Shown: positions 1 through 5,967, numbered from the stretch's first letter. The stretch is DNA of 6,625 bases from Fidelibacterota bacterium (GCA_022563775.1 JADFMS010000069.1:1-6625), one strand, 5' to 3'. A program made the numbers and translations. Notes: generated by a model from the sequence alone, not told the origin.

Positions 1-114
1 GTCTCTTTTGTTCTCAGAAAGAGCGGAGCGGCAAGTGATTTAAAGGAGAACAGCGTATCAATAGTATTGGGATATTCAGCCGGTGAACTCTGGTTTGTAC
101 GCAGAAAGAGATAA
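1..114 (+). CDS. C-terminal tail of an unidentified protein (5' truncated)
   Basis: The first frame is open from base 1 to a TAA at 112-114, giving 37 residues that end in GELWFVRRKR. The other two forward frames close within about 45 bases. The gene begins before the window. The tail is basic at its end and shows no motif that I recognise, so no function is assigned. It stops 28 bases before the lipoprotein start, with the Shine-Dalgarno site of that gene in the gap, so it may be the preceding member of the same transcription unit. A chance open frame of this length is possible, hence the modest confidence. Confidence 0.45.
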   Translation, partial: VSFVLRKSGAASDLKENSVSIVLGYSAGELWFVRRKR

Positions 115-130
115 TTTATTAAATAACGAT

Positions 131-136
131 AAGGAG
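131..136 (+). promoter_or_regulatory. Shine-Dalgarno site of the TPR lipoprotein gene
   Basis: AAGGAG lies 6 bases before the ATG at 143. This supports the first ATG rather than the internal Met14 codon, and shows that this genome uses classical ribosome binding sites. Confidence 0.7.
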
Positions 137-142
137 TAATTA

Positions 143-1420
143 ATGACACTTTTGGTTAATCTCGTTAAACGTTACGGCATCATGGGATTATTAGGCATTA
201 CTTTTTCATATATGGTAATCTCCGGCTGTGCTTCTCAATCAGGCTCAACGAGCGATGAGCTGTCAGCGGCGGAAAAGGCGAGGCTCGATTCTCTTGCCAG
301 GGTCGCCGACAGGCAGTGCAAAATTTATCTTTCGACCGCATTCGAATATTTCAAAAACAAAGAATATGAAGGTTCGCTAAGAAATTACACTAAAATGGTG
401 AACAGCGGCTGTACAGAAAAATACGGTGACAGGGTTTGGGTTTTCCTCGGAAACTCATATAGAGAAATGGATAAGCCCGACAGCGCAATGTGGGCGTTTA
501 ACAAAGGACTTTCGGAGGAGCCCGACAACATTTCTCTGCATGAAAACGTAGCTTTTATGTTTCAACTTTCCGGTGATAACGATAAGGTCATCGCGGAATA
601 TGAAACGATTGCCGCTTTGGATTCGTCAAACATTGCTCGCTGGAGAAAGCTGCATGATCTCTATTTCAGAGTTGCGGAGTATGAAAAGGATCTCGGCGTA
701 TTAAAAAAGATAATCAAGATGGACCCGGAAGATATCATAGCAAAAAATGACCTCGTCACGGTTATGAAATTCTTGGGGGAGGACCCGACGGAGCTGCTGG
801 AAGAGAGACATCTGAACAATCCTGACAACCCGGAGTTTTTGCTTGAATATGCAAATACGATTTATCAAACGGCGGATTATGAAAAAGCTATTCCGCTTTA
901 TGAAAAACTGCTCTCTCTTGAACCTGATCATTTTTTGGCTCTTGACCGGATAGCGACAAGCTATAAAAACCTCGATAACACGGGTAAGGCGCTCTCTTCT
1001 CTAAAGAGACTGCTGAAGTTAAGACCCAATGATAAAACGGTGGTATATGATATTACGGATCTGTACAAACAAGCCGGTGAGCTCAAAACCGCATATTCCT
1101 GGGCAAATAAGACCATAAATACGAAACCTAAGGATGGACGCGGGTTTTACATACGAGGTTTGGTTCTTGAAGCGGCTGCCAATAATTGTCAGAATGAACG
1201 CGGTGCTAAAGTACCGTCTATATATGATAAGCTTGTCTTCGAAGTAGCTCTCGACGACGTTAAAGAAAGTGTCGCGCTTGGATATACTGCGGCGCGCAGC
1301 AGGATTCAGTTTTTAGAACAACAGGCTCCGTCAAAAGGCGACATTTTTATGCACCCTGAAAAATTTCAGCCTGAAGGTGATTGTTATAAATGGATAAAGA
1401 GGAAAGTAAAAAGAAAATAG
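143..1420 (+). CDS. TPR-repeat lipoprotein
   Basis: A 425-residue exported protein made mostly of tetratricopeptide repeats, which normally act as scaffolds for protein-protein contacts. Residues 1-28 form a type II signal peptide: a basic start (K9, R10), a hydrophobic core at about 12-26, and the lipobox ISGC with Cys29 as the lipidated residue. It is therefore expected to be anchored in the inner or outer membrane on the periplasmic side. Helical repeats run from about residue 62 to 345, some seven or eight units. The clearest are those carrying GNSYREMDKPDSAMWAF (103-119), NTIYQTADYEKAIPLYEKLL (238-257) and ATSYKNLDNTGKAL (271-284). Repeats near 200-227 are degenerate. The C-terminal tail has two further cysteines (349, 414) and a very basic end. 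The start is fixed by AAGGAG at 131-136. It overlaps rpiB by 31 bases. Partner and exact role are unknown. Confidence 0.85.
   Translation: MTLLVNLVKRYGIMGLLGITFSYMVISGCASQSGSTSDELSAAEKARLDSLARVADRQCKIYLSTAFEYFKNKEYEGSLRNYTKMVNSGCTEKYGDRVWVFLGNSYREMDKPDSAMWAFNKGLSEEPDNISLHENVAFMFQLSGDNDKVIAEYETIAALDSSNIARWRKLHDLYFRVAEYEKDLGVLKKIIKMDPEDIIAKNDLVTVMKFLGEDPTELLEERHLNNPDNPEFLLEYANTIYQTADYEKAIPLYEKLLSLEPDHFLALDRIATSYKNLDNTGKALSSLKRLLKLRPNDKTVVYDITDLYKQAGELKTAYSWANKTINTKPKDGRGFYIRGLVLEAAANNCQNERGAKVPSIYDKLVFEVALDDVKESVALGYTAARSRIQFLEQQAPSKGDIFMHPEKFQPEGDCYKWIKRKVKRK
1373..1380 (+). promoter_or_regulatory. Shine-Dalgarno site of rpiB, inside the lipoprotein CDS
   Basis: GAAGGTGA lies 9 bases before the rpiB ATG at 1390, within the last codons of the upstream gene. 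It supports a start that overlaps the upstream gene and suggests translational coupling. Confidence 0.55.
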
Positions 1421-1851
1421 CGCTCGGTGCTGACCACGCCGGCTATGAGCTAAAAGAGAAAATCGCCGATTATCTTAAGAATAAAGGTTACGAGGTCATA
1501 GATTTCGGAACCTATTCAAACGAGTCCACTGATTATCCTGATTTAGCGTTGAAGACCGCGAAATCGGTTTCTGAAAAGGAATCCGATGAAGGAATTCTCG
1601 TCTGTGGTACCGGGATCGGGATGAGTATTGTAGCAAACAAACTGCCGGGAGTACGTGCGGCTCTTTGTAACTCAACAGAAACGGCGAAACTCGCCAGGCA
1701 GCATAATCACGCAAATCTTCTCTGTCTTGGAGCTCGTGTAGAGAGATCGGAATCTGTTGAAGACATAATAGATGCGTGGTTGTCAGCTGAGTTCGTGCAT
1801 GGAAGACACGATCGGCGGGTTCAGAAGATTCATACGCTTACCGGAATATAA
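1390..1851 (+). CDS. rpiB: Ribose-5-phosphate isomerase B (RpiB/LacAB family)
   Basis: A cytoplasmic enzyme interconverting ribose 5-phosphate and ribulose 5-phosphate in the non-oxidative pentose phosphate pathway. It feeds nucleotide and cofactor synthesis. At 153 residues it has the usual family length. Family motifs are in order: [12 protein letters not shown] (11-22) with the substrate-binding D15-H16, TDYPDLA (47-53), the phosphate-loop block CGTGIGM (72-78), and [14 protein letters not shown] (103-116). By alignment with E. coli RpiB, D15, C72 and H105 match D9, the catalytic C66 and H99, with a constant offset of six. This places it in the cysteine-type group rather than the actinobacterial glutamate type. 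The first eight residues (MDKEESKK) are an extension lying in the overlap with the lipoprotein gene, supported by the Shine-Dalgarno site at 1373-1380. The glyA start lies 2 bases after its stop. Confidence 0.95.
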   Translation: MDKEESKKKIALGADHAGYELKEKIADYLKNKGYEVIDFGTYSNESTDYPDLALKTAKSVSEKESDEGILVCGTGIGMSIVANKLPGVRAALCNSTETAKLARQHNHANLLCLGARVERSESVEDIIDAWLSAEFVHGRHDRRVQKIHTLTGI

Positions 1852-1853
1852 AA

Positions 1854-3152
1854 TTGTTGTCGACATTAAAAGCGGAAGACCCCGAGCTTTATGAATCCGT
1901 ACGGGGTGAAGTAGCCCGCCAGCGCCAGACCCTTGAGTTGATTGCTTCCGAAAATTTCGTTAGCCGTAAAGTATTGGAAGCTGCCGGTTCTGTATTGACG
2001 AATAAATACGCCGAAGGGTATCCGGGTAAACGATATTACGGCGGGTGCGCTCATGTGGATATTGCGGAAAATCTCGCCCGCGACAGAGCAAAAAAACTCT
2101 TCGGCGCCGAATATGTGAACGTTCAACCTCACTCCGGTTCACAGGCGAACATGGGAGTCTACTTTACGTTTTTAAAACCGGGTGATACTCTGATGGGGAT
2201 GAGCCTCTCGATGGGCGGTCATCTCACTCACGGCTCACCTGTTAACTTCTCGGGAAAAATTTATAACGTCGTATCTTACGGAGTAACAAAAGAAAAAGAG
2301 CTGATCGATTTCGATCAGGTGGCAAAAGTTGCGCGAGATGAGAAACCTAAAATGATCGTCGCCGGCGGAAGCGCTTATCCGAGAGATATTGATTTCGCGA
2401 AATTTCGTGAAATTGCCGACGAAGTGGGTGCGTATCTGATGGCTGACATAGCGCATCCTGCCGGACTGGTTGCCGTAGGGCTGCACAACGACCCTCTGCC
2501 TGTTTGCCACGTAGTTACCACTACTACCCATAAAACTCTCCGGGGACCACGGGGCGGGATGATAATGATAGGGAAGGATTATGAAAATCCGTTCGGCATA
2601 GTCGCCCCTAAATCCGGAAGGACAAAGATGATGTCTGAACTTCTTGACAGTATGATCATGCCGGGAATACAGGGAGGACCGTTGATGCACGTGATAGCCG
2701 CAAAAGCGGCGGCGTTTGGTGAAAACCTTGAACCGGAGTACAAAACTTACATCGAGCAGGTGGTGGCAAATGCCAAAGCCCTCGCAGACGCCCTGCTCGA
2801 ACACGATTTTAAAGTTGTTTCGGGCGGTACTGACGTGCATCTTGTACTGTTGAACCTTGTAAATAAAAACACTACGGGCAAAGCGGCGGAAGAATCACTT
2901 GAAGCGGCGGGTATCACTACCAATAAAAACATGGTGCCGTTTGACGAGCGGAGTCCATTTGTAACGAGTGGATTACGGATAGGAACCCCGGCGCTGACTA
3001 CAAGAGGCATGAAGGAAGAACAAATGAAGATAATAGCAGACTTGATGGACAAAGTTATTTCTAATCCCGATGACAAAGCTATCAGGAAGGAAGTAAGAAT
3101 ATCGGTCGGAGAACTTTGTGAAGAATTTTCACTATACGATTACCTCGTCTAA
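1854..3152 (+). CDS. glyA: Serine hydroxymethyltransferase
   Basis: A PLP enzyme converting serine and tetrahydrofolate to glycine and 5,10-methylene-tetrahydrofolate, the main source of one-carbon units for purines, thymidylate and methionine. It is full length at 432 residues. Visible landmarks are ELIASENF (28-35), [14 protein letters not shown] (51-64), HSGSQAN (93-99), the PLP-contacting D198 and H201 in MADIAHPAG, the Schiff-base lysine K227 in [14 protein letters not shown], and the substrate carboxylate arginine R375 in [11 protein letters not shown]227 and R375 are 148 residues apart, against 134 in E. coli. The extra residues lie near 243-262 ([12 protein letters not shown] and following), a form I associate with Bacteroidota and relatives. 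No ATG is available at a suitable place. TTG at 1854 (or the adjacent TTG at 1857) gives the expected N-terminus, preceded only by a weak GGAA at 1843-1846. It lies between rpiB and nrdR in a tight cluster. Confidence 0.97.
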   Translation: MLSTLKAEDPELYESVRGEVARQRQTLELIASENFVSRKVLEAAGSVLTNKYAEGYPGKRYYGGCAHVDIAENLARDRAKKLFGAEYVNVQPHSGSQANMGVYFTFLKPGDTLMGMSLSMGGHLTHGSPVNFSGKIYNVVSYGVTKEKELIDFDQVAKVARDEKPKMIVAGGSAYPRDIDFAKFREIADEVGAYLMADIAHPAGLVAVGLHNDPLPVCHVVTTTTHKTLRGPRGGMIMIGKDYENPFGIVAPKSGRTKMMSELLDSMIMPGIQGGPLMHVIAAKAAAFGENLEPEYKTYIEQVVANAKALADALLEHDFKVVSGGTDVHLVLLNLVNKNTTGKAAEESLEAAGITTNKNMVPFDERSPFVTSGLRIGTPALTTRGMKEEQMKIIADLMDKVISNPDDKAIRKEVRISVGELCEEFSLYDYLV

Positions 3153-3156
3153 AGCT

Positions 3157-3163
3157 GGGAGGA
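3157..3163 (+). promoter_or_regulatory. Shine-Dalgarno site of nrdR
   Basis: GGGAGGA lies 7 bases before the ATG at 3171, in the 18-base gap after glyA. It is the strongest ribosome binding site in the cluster and fixes the nrdR start. Confidence 0.7.
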
Positions 3164-3170
3164 TAAGAAT

Positions 3171-3617
3171 ATGAGATGTGTCTATTGTGATTCGGCGGAT
3201 ACTAAAGTCGTTGATTCACGGGCGGTTCAAAGCGATAACGCCATCCGGCGCAGACGCGAATGCGAATCGTGTTCAAAGCGCTTTACAACTTATGAATATA
3301 TAGAGAACACTCCCGTAATGGTCGTTAAAAACGACGGCAGGAGGGAGACGTATGCGCGGCAAAAGGTGGAAAAAGCAATACAGATAGCGTGCAATAAACG
3401 TCCGGTGTCTCTCGAACAGATATCTTCCATAATAAATGACGTTGAACTTGAACTCGGCAATCTCGGCAGAAGGGAAGTACCGGTTAAAGTGATAGGCGAA
3501 ACTATCATGAAGAAACTCAAATCTATTGATGAAATCGCTTTTGTCAGATTCGCCAGTGTTTATAAGCAGTACAAGGACACGCAGGAGTTCATCTCCGAAA
3601 TCCACAGGATGAATTGA
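3171..3617 (+). CDS. nrdR: Transcriptional repressor NrdR
   Basis: A nucleotide-sensing repressor of ribonucleotide reductase operons. ATP/dATP binding to its ATP-cone domain controls DNA binding at paired NrdR boxes. At 148 residues it has the normal family length. The N-terminal zinc ribbon uses C3, C6, C31 and C34 (MRCVYC and CESC), with the conserved VVDSR (13-17), basic AIRRRREC (24-31) and RFTTYE (37-42) blocks between and after. The ATP-cone spans about residues 49-139, with VVKNDGRRETYARQKVEKAI in its first third and EIAFVRFASVYKQYKD (121-136) near its end. It follows glyA by 18 bases on the same strand, so it probably shares the rpiB-glyA transcript. No ribonucleotide reductase gene is in the window, and I did not find a clear pair of NrdR boxes. 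A tRNA promoter starts 7 bases after its stop. Confidence 0.96.
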   Translation: MRCVYCDSADTKVVDSRAVQSDNAIRRRRECESCSKRFTTYEYIENTPVMVVKNDGRRETYARQKVEKAIQIACNKRPVSLEQISSIINDVELELGNLGRREVPVKVIGETIMKKLKSIDEIAFVRFASVYKQYKDTQEFISEIHRMN

Positions 3618-3624
3618 TAAACTC

Positions 3625-3653
3625 TTGACTTCTGATCGAAAGCCGGGTATAAT
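3625..3653 (+). promoter_or_regulatory. Sigma70-type promoter of tRNA-Ala
   Basis: TTGACT at 3625-3630 and a perfect TATAAT at 3648-3653 are separated by exactly 17 bases. The predicted start is near 3660-3661, about 10 bases before the mature tRNA. This is a near-consensus housekeeping promoter, fitting a highly expressed tRNA. With no obvious terminator after the tRNA, transcripts may run into the left tRNA-derived repeat. Confidence 0.85.
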
Positions 3654-3670
3654 ATATCTGACATTGTAAC

Positions 3671-3743
3671 GGGGCCGTAGCTCAGCTGGGAGAGCGCCTG
3701 AATGGCATTCAGGAGGTCGTCGGTTCGATCCCGATCGGCTCCA
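3671..3743 (+). tRNA. tRNA-Ala (anticodon GGC)
   Basis: A 73-nt cloverleaf folds completely. The acceptor stem GGGGCCG/CGGCTCC contains the G3-U70 wobble pair that marks alanine tRNAs. The D-stem is GCTC/GAGC with an 8-nt loop, and the anticodon stem is CCTGA/TCAGG with loop ATGGCAT and anticodon GGC at 3704-3706. The variable loop has 5 nt, and the T-stem GTCGG/CCGAT closes the loop TTCGATC. The discriminator is A73. CCA is not encoded (CTA follows), so the 3' end must be added by nucleotidyltransferase. It reads GCC and GCU alanine codons. Its 3' half is copied in the two repeats downstream, so it is likely the origin or insertion target of the accessory segment. Confidence 0.97.
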
Positions 3744-3794
3744 CTAACATTACCAATGGTTACAGAGAATTTAATGAATTACAAAATTTAGATA

Positions 3795-3909
3795 CGCCTG
3801 AATGGCATTCAGGAGGTCGTCGGTTCTTCCGTAGGAACTCCTTTGGAGGATCCCGATCGGCTCCACTAATATCCCGTACATAATTAAAATCCGTACATTA
3901 ATGTATATT
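3795..3909 (+). repeat. Left tRNA-Ala-derived direct repeat with interrupted T-loop
   Basis: Bases 3795-3826 equal tRNA bases 3695-3726 (from nucleotide C25 to T-loop C56). Bases 3849-3869 equal tRNA bases 3727-3747 (G57 to just past A73). Between them, 3827-3848 is a 22-nt insert absent from the tRNA. The insert reads as two hairpins: TTCC-GTA-GGAA and CTCC-TTT-GGAG. The tail 3870-3909 is AT-rich, with CCGTACAT twice (3874-3881 and 3891-3898) and the perfect palindrome TACATTAATGTA at 3894-3905. From 3800 to 3909 the copy is identical to 5796-5905. The tRNA 5' half is absent, so this is not a functional tRNA. Confidence 0.95.
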
Positions 3910-3993
3910 AAATTTGTTCATGCTAATATTTTTTTGCCATTAAATTAGTAAATTAAATATGTAATAATTACCGTTTGGATGAAAAGATAAAAT

Positions 3994-5631
3994 ATGGCTA
4001 AAGTAAATCTTGATAAACCTGTATTAAAGGCTGAGATAGAAATAGATAGATACCATTTAACTCATCCGTTTATCAAATTAAAAAAGACTGAAGCATTTTG
4101 GTATCTCTTCTGTGCAGCAGAAGAATCTATGATGATGACAACGATGAACTTCCCAGATGATCTCTACATCGCAGGTAATTATGTTGATAGTATGAAATAT
4201 GTATTAAAGTATTGTATGCAGTGGATAAATCATTCATGTACAACTGGAGGAAAAATTCCGTTAAAAAGTAATCCAAAGTTGAAAACTCTGGCAATCGAAT
4301 TTCTGAACATTGGTTCTGAATATCAGGTATTTGTTGTGCAATATACTTTGGCGTTAAAAGGTATCCTAAAGATGAAAGCTGAAAATTATTCTCTCGATGT
4401 TGATTATCCTCCAAATTATGATCGACGAATCGAGGCATATAATCAATTGCTTTTTCCGGAATTAATAGATGATGCGAAAGATATTACTACTTCAATCAGT
4501 GATTTTAGAACGGCTATCACCAGCAATATCAGGATGGGGGACGGAACCTTTACCTATTCAATCAAGCCAAGGGATGTAATAAAAGCAATAAACTACATAA
4601 AGGAATATTCTGTCCAGGCGTACGAATTACCTCCAGAATGGAAGTTTGCTCGATATTCATTATCCGAGTTCAAGAAAGTTTATGATGGATTGACAGCTTT
4701 GGCACATTATCATTTACTCGCATACAATTATTCAATTGGAAATGCAAGACCGTATGGTGGATTCATAACAAATATTTATAAATTCAAAATGGCAGGGATG
4801 ATTAATAGGCTTTCGAGATATACTGCCGAAATAAATAAGGAAACGATTAAATATATTCTTAACGATTTAACATATGGATCGCATGACTTAATAAATCCAG
4901 ATCCTGCGTTACAACCAATAATTCCATTATCAGGTGAGCAATTCGCAATCATCCCTTCAATATTAATCTCGAATTCACCGGAGAGAAATTTGATATCCTT
5001 ATTGAATAGGATTCCTAAGGAGAGACATATTTATTCAAAAATCAGTAATGAAAAAGAATCTATAATGAGAGATAAAATTAAGAGTGAGTTGAATGATATC
5101 GACTATCGATTTTGGAATGGTAAGATATCTAAAACAGGGGAGCTACCGGACATTGATTTGGCTATTATCTCCGAATCAGAAAAGATTGTTCTTATCTGTG
5201 AATTAAAATGGTTTCTCGATCCGGCTGAGACGAGAGAAATGATCGAAAAAACAGATGAAATAGTTAAAGGCATTGAACAAATTGAGAAACTCAGAAAAAA
5301 TTATGATAGCGTAAAAGATACAATTGATCAAAAATTAAATATAACCTCGGATTACGATTATATGTTTATAGTTATTTCCGAAAATTTTATTGGTCTTTCC
5401 TCGGTACATGTTGAAGAAATACCCGTAATTAATAGATCGCACATAATTCATAAGATTAAGGAAAAACGATCTTTAAAATTTATAATAGAATGGCTTAAAC
5501 AGAGAAATTATCTCCCTACTCCAGACATTCATTTTAAAACGGGTATCAATCATTACAAGGTGGGTAAGTGGAGCATTCCAATTATAAGTTACAAACCTTT
5601 GATTAAAAAAAGTTTAAAGTATCATACATAG
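3994..5631 (+). CDS. Uncharacterised protein with C-terminal PD-(D/E)xK nuclease-like domain
   Basis: A 545-residue protein that I do not recognise as a whole. Its C-terminal third carries the signature of PD-(D/E)xK nucleases: a helix with acidic residues (DKIKSELNDIDYRFW, 360-374), then GELPDIDLAII (382-392) with P385-D386 and D388, then a strand ending in ICELKW (401-406) with E403 and K405. The 17-residue step from D386 to E403 suits the fold. A long charged helix follows (about 410-445), then the hydrophobic strand YMFIVIS (456-462). The N-terminal 340 residues look helical, rich in Tyr, Lys and Ile, without a signal peptide or clear membrane span, so the protein is probably cytoplasmic. 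ATG 3994 is the first in-frame start: an in-frame TAA lies just upstream, and only a weak GAAAAG precedes it. Codon use is far more AT-rich than in the flanking genes. Position between tRNA-derived repeats suggests horizontally acquired cargo, perhaps phage defence or DNA restriction. That role is inference. Confidence 0.85.
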   Translation: MAKVNLDKPVLKAEIEIDRYHLTHPFIKLKKTEAFWYLFCAAEESMMMTTMNFPDDLYIAGNYVDSMKYVLKYCMQWINHSCTTGGKIPLKSNPKLKTLAIEFLNIGSEYQVFVVQYTLALKGILKMKAENYSLDVDYPPNYDRRIEAYNQLLFPELIDDAKDITTSISDFRTAITSNIRMGDGTFTYSIKPRDVIKAINYIKEYSVQAYELPPEWKFARYSLSEFKKVYDGLTALAHYHLLAYNYSIGNARPYGGFITNIYKFKMAGMINRLSRYTAEINKETIKYILNDLTYGSHDLINPDPALQPIIPLSGEQFAIIPSILISNSPERNLISLLNRIPKERHIYSKISNEKESIMRDKIKSELNDIDYRFWNGKISKTGELPDIDLAIISESEKIVLICELKWFLDPAETREMIEKTDEIVKGIEQIEKLRKNYDSVKDTIDQKLNITSDYDYMFIVISENFIGLSSVHVEEIPVINRSHIIHKIKEKRSLKFIIEWLKQRNYLPTPDIHFKTGINHYKVGKWSIPIISYKPLIKKSLKYHT

Positions 5632-5795
5632 TAGTAATGTGAATCTATTCTATTTTTGTAGGCTTGATCATTTAGGTCATCCGTATCAAGATAGTCTACA
5701 ACAATTAAAGTTCAGTATTCTAATGATTTAATAAGTAATATAGTGGCTGTTTCACAAAAGGAGTTTGTAAATATTTGCGAAAATAGGCTTTAATG
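5632..5795. other. Non-coding AT-rich gap after the cargo gene
   Basis: No convincing ORF or RNA gene is present. Apart from the imperfect hairpin at 5656-5701, the only notable stretch is TGGCTGTTTCACAAAA (5744-5759), which vaguely resembles the ends of some insertion sequences but has no partner or transposase. With the right repeat (5796-5905) and the hldD leader (5906-5967), this makes a 336-base stretch without a gene. Confidence 0.6.
5656..5701 (+). other. Imperfect hairpin downstream of the cargo gene
   Basis: TTGTAG (5656-5661) pairs with CTACAA (5696-5701), and inside it CTTGAT (5663-5668) pairs with ATCAAG (5685-5690), with a 16-nt loop and an uneven internal bulge (1 against 5 nt). 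It lies 24 bases after the stop codon. No T-run follows, so it is not a canonical intrinsic terminator. It could stabilise the mRNA 3' end. Confidence 0.4.
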
Positions 5796-5905
5796 GAATG
5801 GCATTCAGGAGGTCGTCGGTTCTTCCGTAGGAACTCCTTTGGAGGATCCCGATCGGCTCCACTAATATCCCGTACATAATTAAAATCCGTACATTAATGT
5901 ATATT
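5796..5905 (+). repeat. Right tRNA-Ala-derived direct repeat with interrupted T-loop
   Basis: This copy is identical over 110 bases to 3800-3909, including the 22-nt T-loop insert (5823-5844), the tRNA 3' end and the tail palindrome (5890-5901). Homology to the tRNA begins five bases later than in the left copy, inside the anticodon stem, at a junction where AATGG is doubled (5792-5796 and 5797-5801). The repeat ends 62 bases before hldD. Confidence 0.95.
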
Positions 5906-5922
5906 TAATCTGTTTGTGTTAA

Positions 5923-5934
5923 ATTTGCGCAAAT
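5923..5934. promoter_or_regulatory. 12-bp perfect palindrome in the hldD leader
   Basis: ATTTGCGCAAAT is self-complementary and lies 33 bases before the hldD ATG. It overlaps TTGCGC (5925-5930), which with TATACG (5950-5955) would make only a poor promoter (19-base spacing). It could be an operator, but nothing in the sequence names a regulator and chance is not excluded. Confidence 0.25.
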
Positions 5935-5967
5935 GATTTTCTTTAAACTTATACGGATTCAAATTTA

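Larger units (their letters stand above)
3795..5905 (+). mobile_element. Putative cassette-like accessory insert between tRNA-derived repeats
   Basis: Two same-orientation repeats enclose a single AT-rich gene directly downstream of an intact tRNA-Ala and before the core gene hldD. Recombination between the repeats would remove exactly 1,996 bases and leave one repeat. The abrupt drop in G+C inside and the tRNA-adjacent position are typical of acquired DNA. No integrase, transposase or terminal inverted repeats are visible, so mobility would need help in trans, or the repeats could simply have recombined homologously. The boundaries are inferred from the repeats only. Confidence 0.5.

Noticed and set aside
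2235..2840. Long reverse-strand open frame opposite glyA
   Set aside because: It lies wholly inside a certain glyA gene in antisense, has no family motifs and reads as low-quality His/Arg/Tyr-rich translation.
3744..3765. Intrinsic terminator after tRNA-Ala
   Set aside because: Only a weak CATT-ACC-AATG hairpin is present and no T-run follows.
3827..3848. T-loop insert as a tRNA intron
   Set aside because: Both copies lack the tRNA 5' half, the insert is far too short for a bacterial self-splicing intron, and the neighbouring intact tRNA has no insert.
3795..3865. A second tRNA-Ala gene in the left repeat
   Set aside because: The 5' acceptor strand and D-arm are missing and the T-loop carries 22 extra bases, so no cloverleaf can form.
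3934..3963. Promoter for the cargo gene (TTGCCA, 18 bases, TATGTA)
   Set aside because: The -10 matches poorly and the region is so AT-rich that such pairs are expected by chance.
5744..5759. Insertion-sequence end
   Set aside because: TGGCTGTTTCACAAAA resembles some IS termini only vaguely. There is no inverted partner, target duplication or transposase.
3795..5905. CRISPR array or classical integron cassette
   Set aside because: Only two repeats about 2 kb apart with a gene between them, and the repeat has no attC-type core site (GTTRRRY/RYYYAAC) at its ends.
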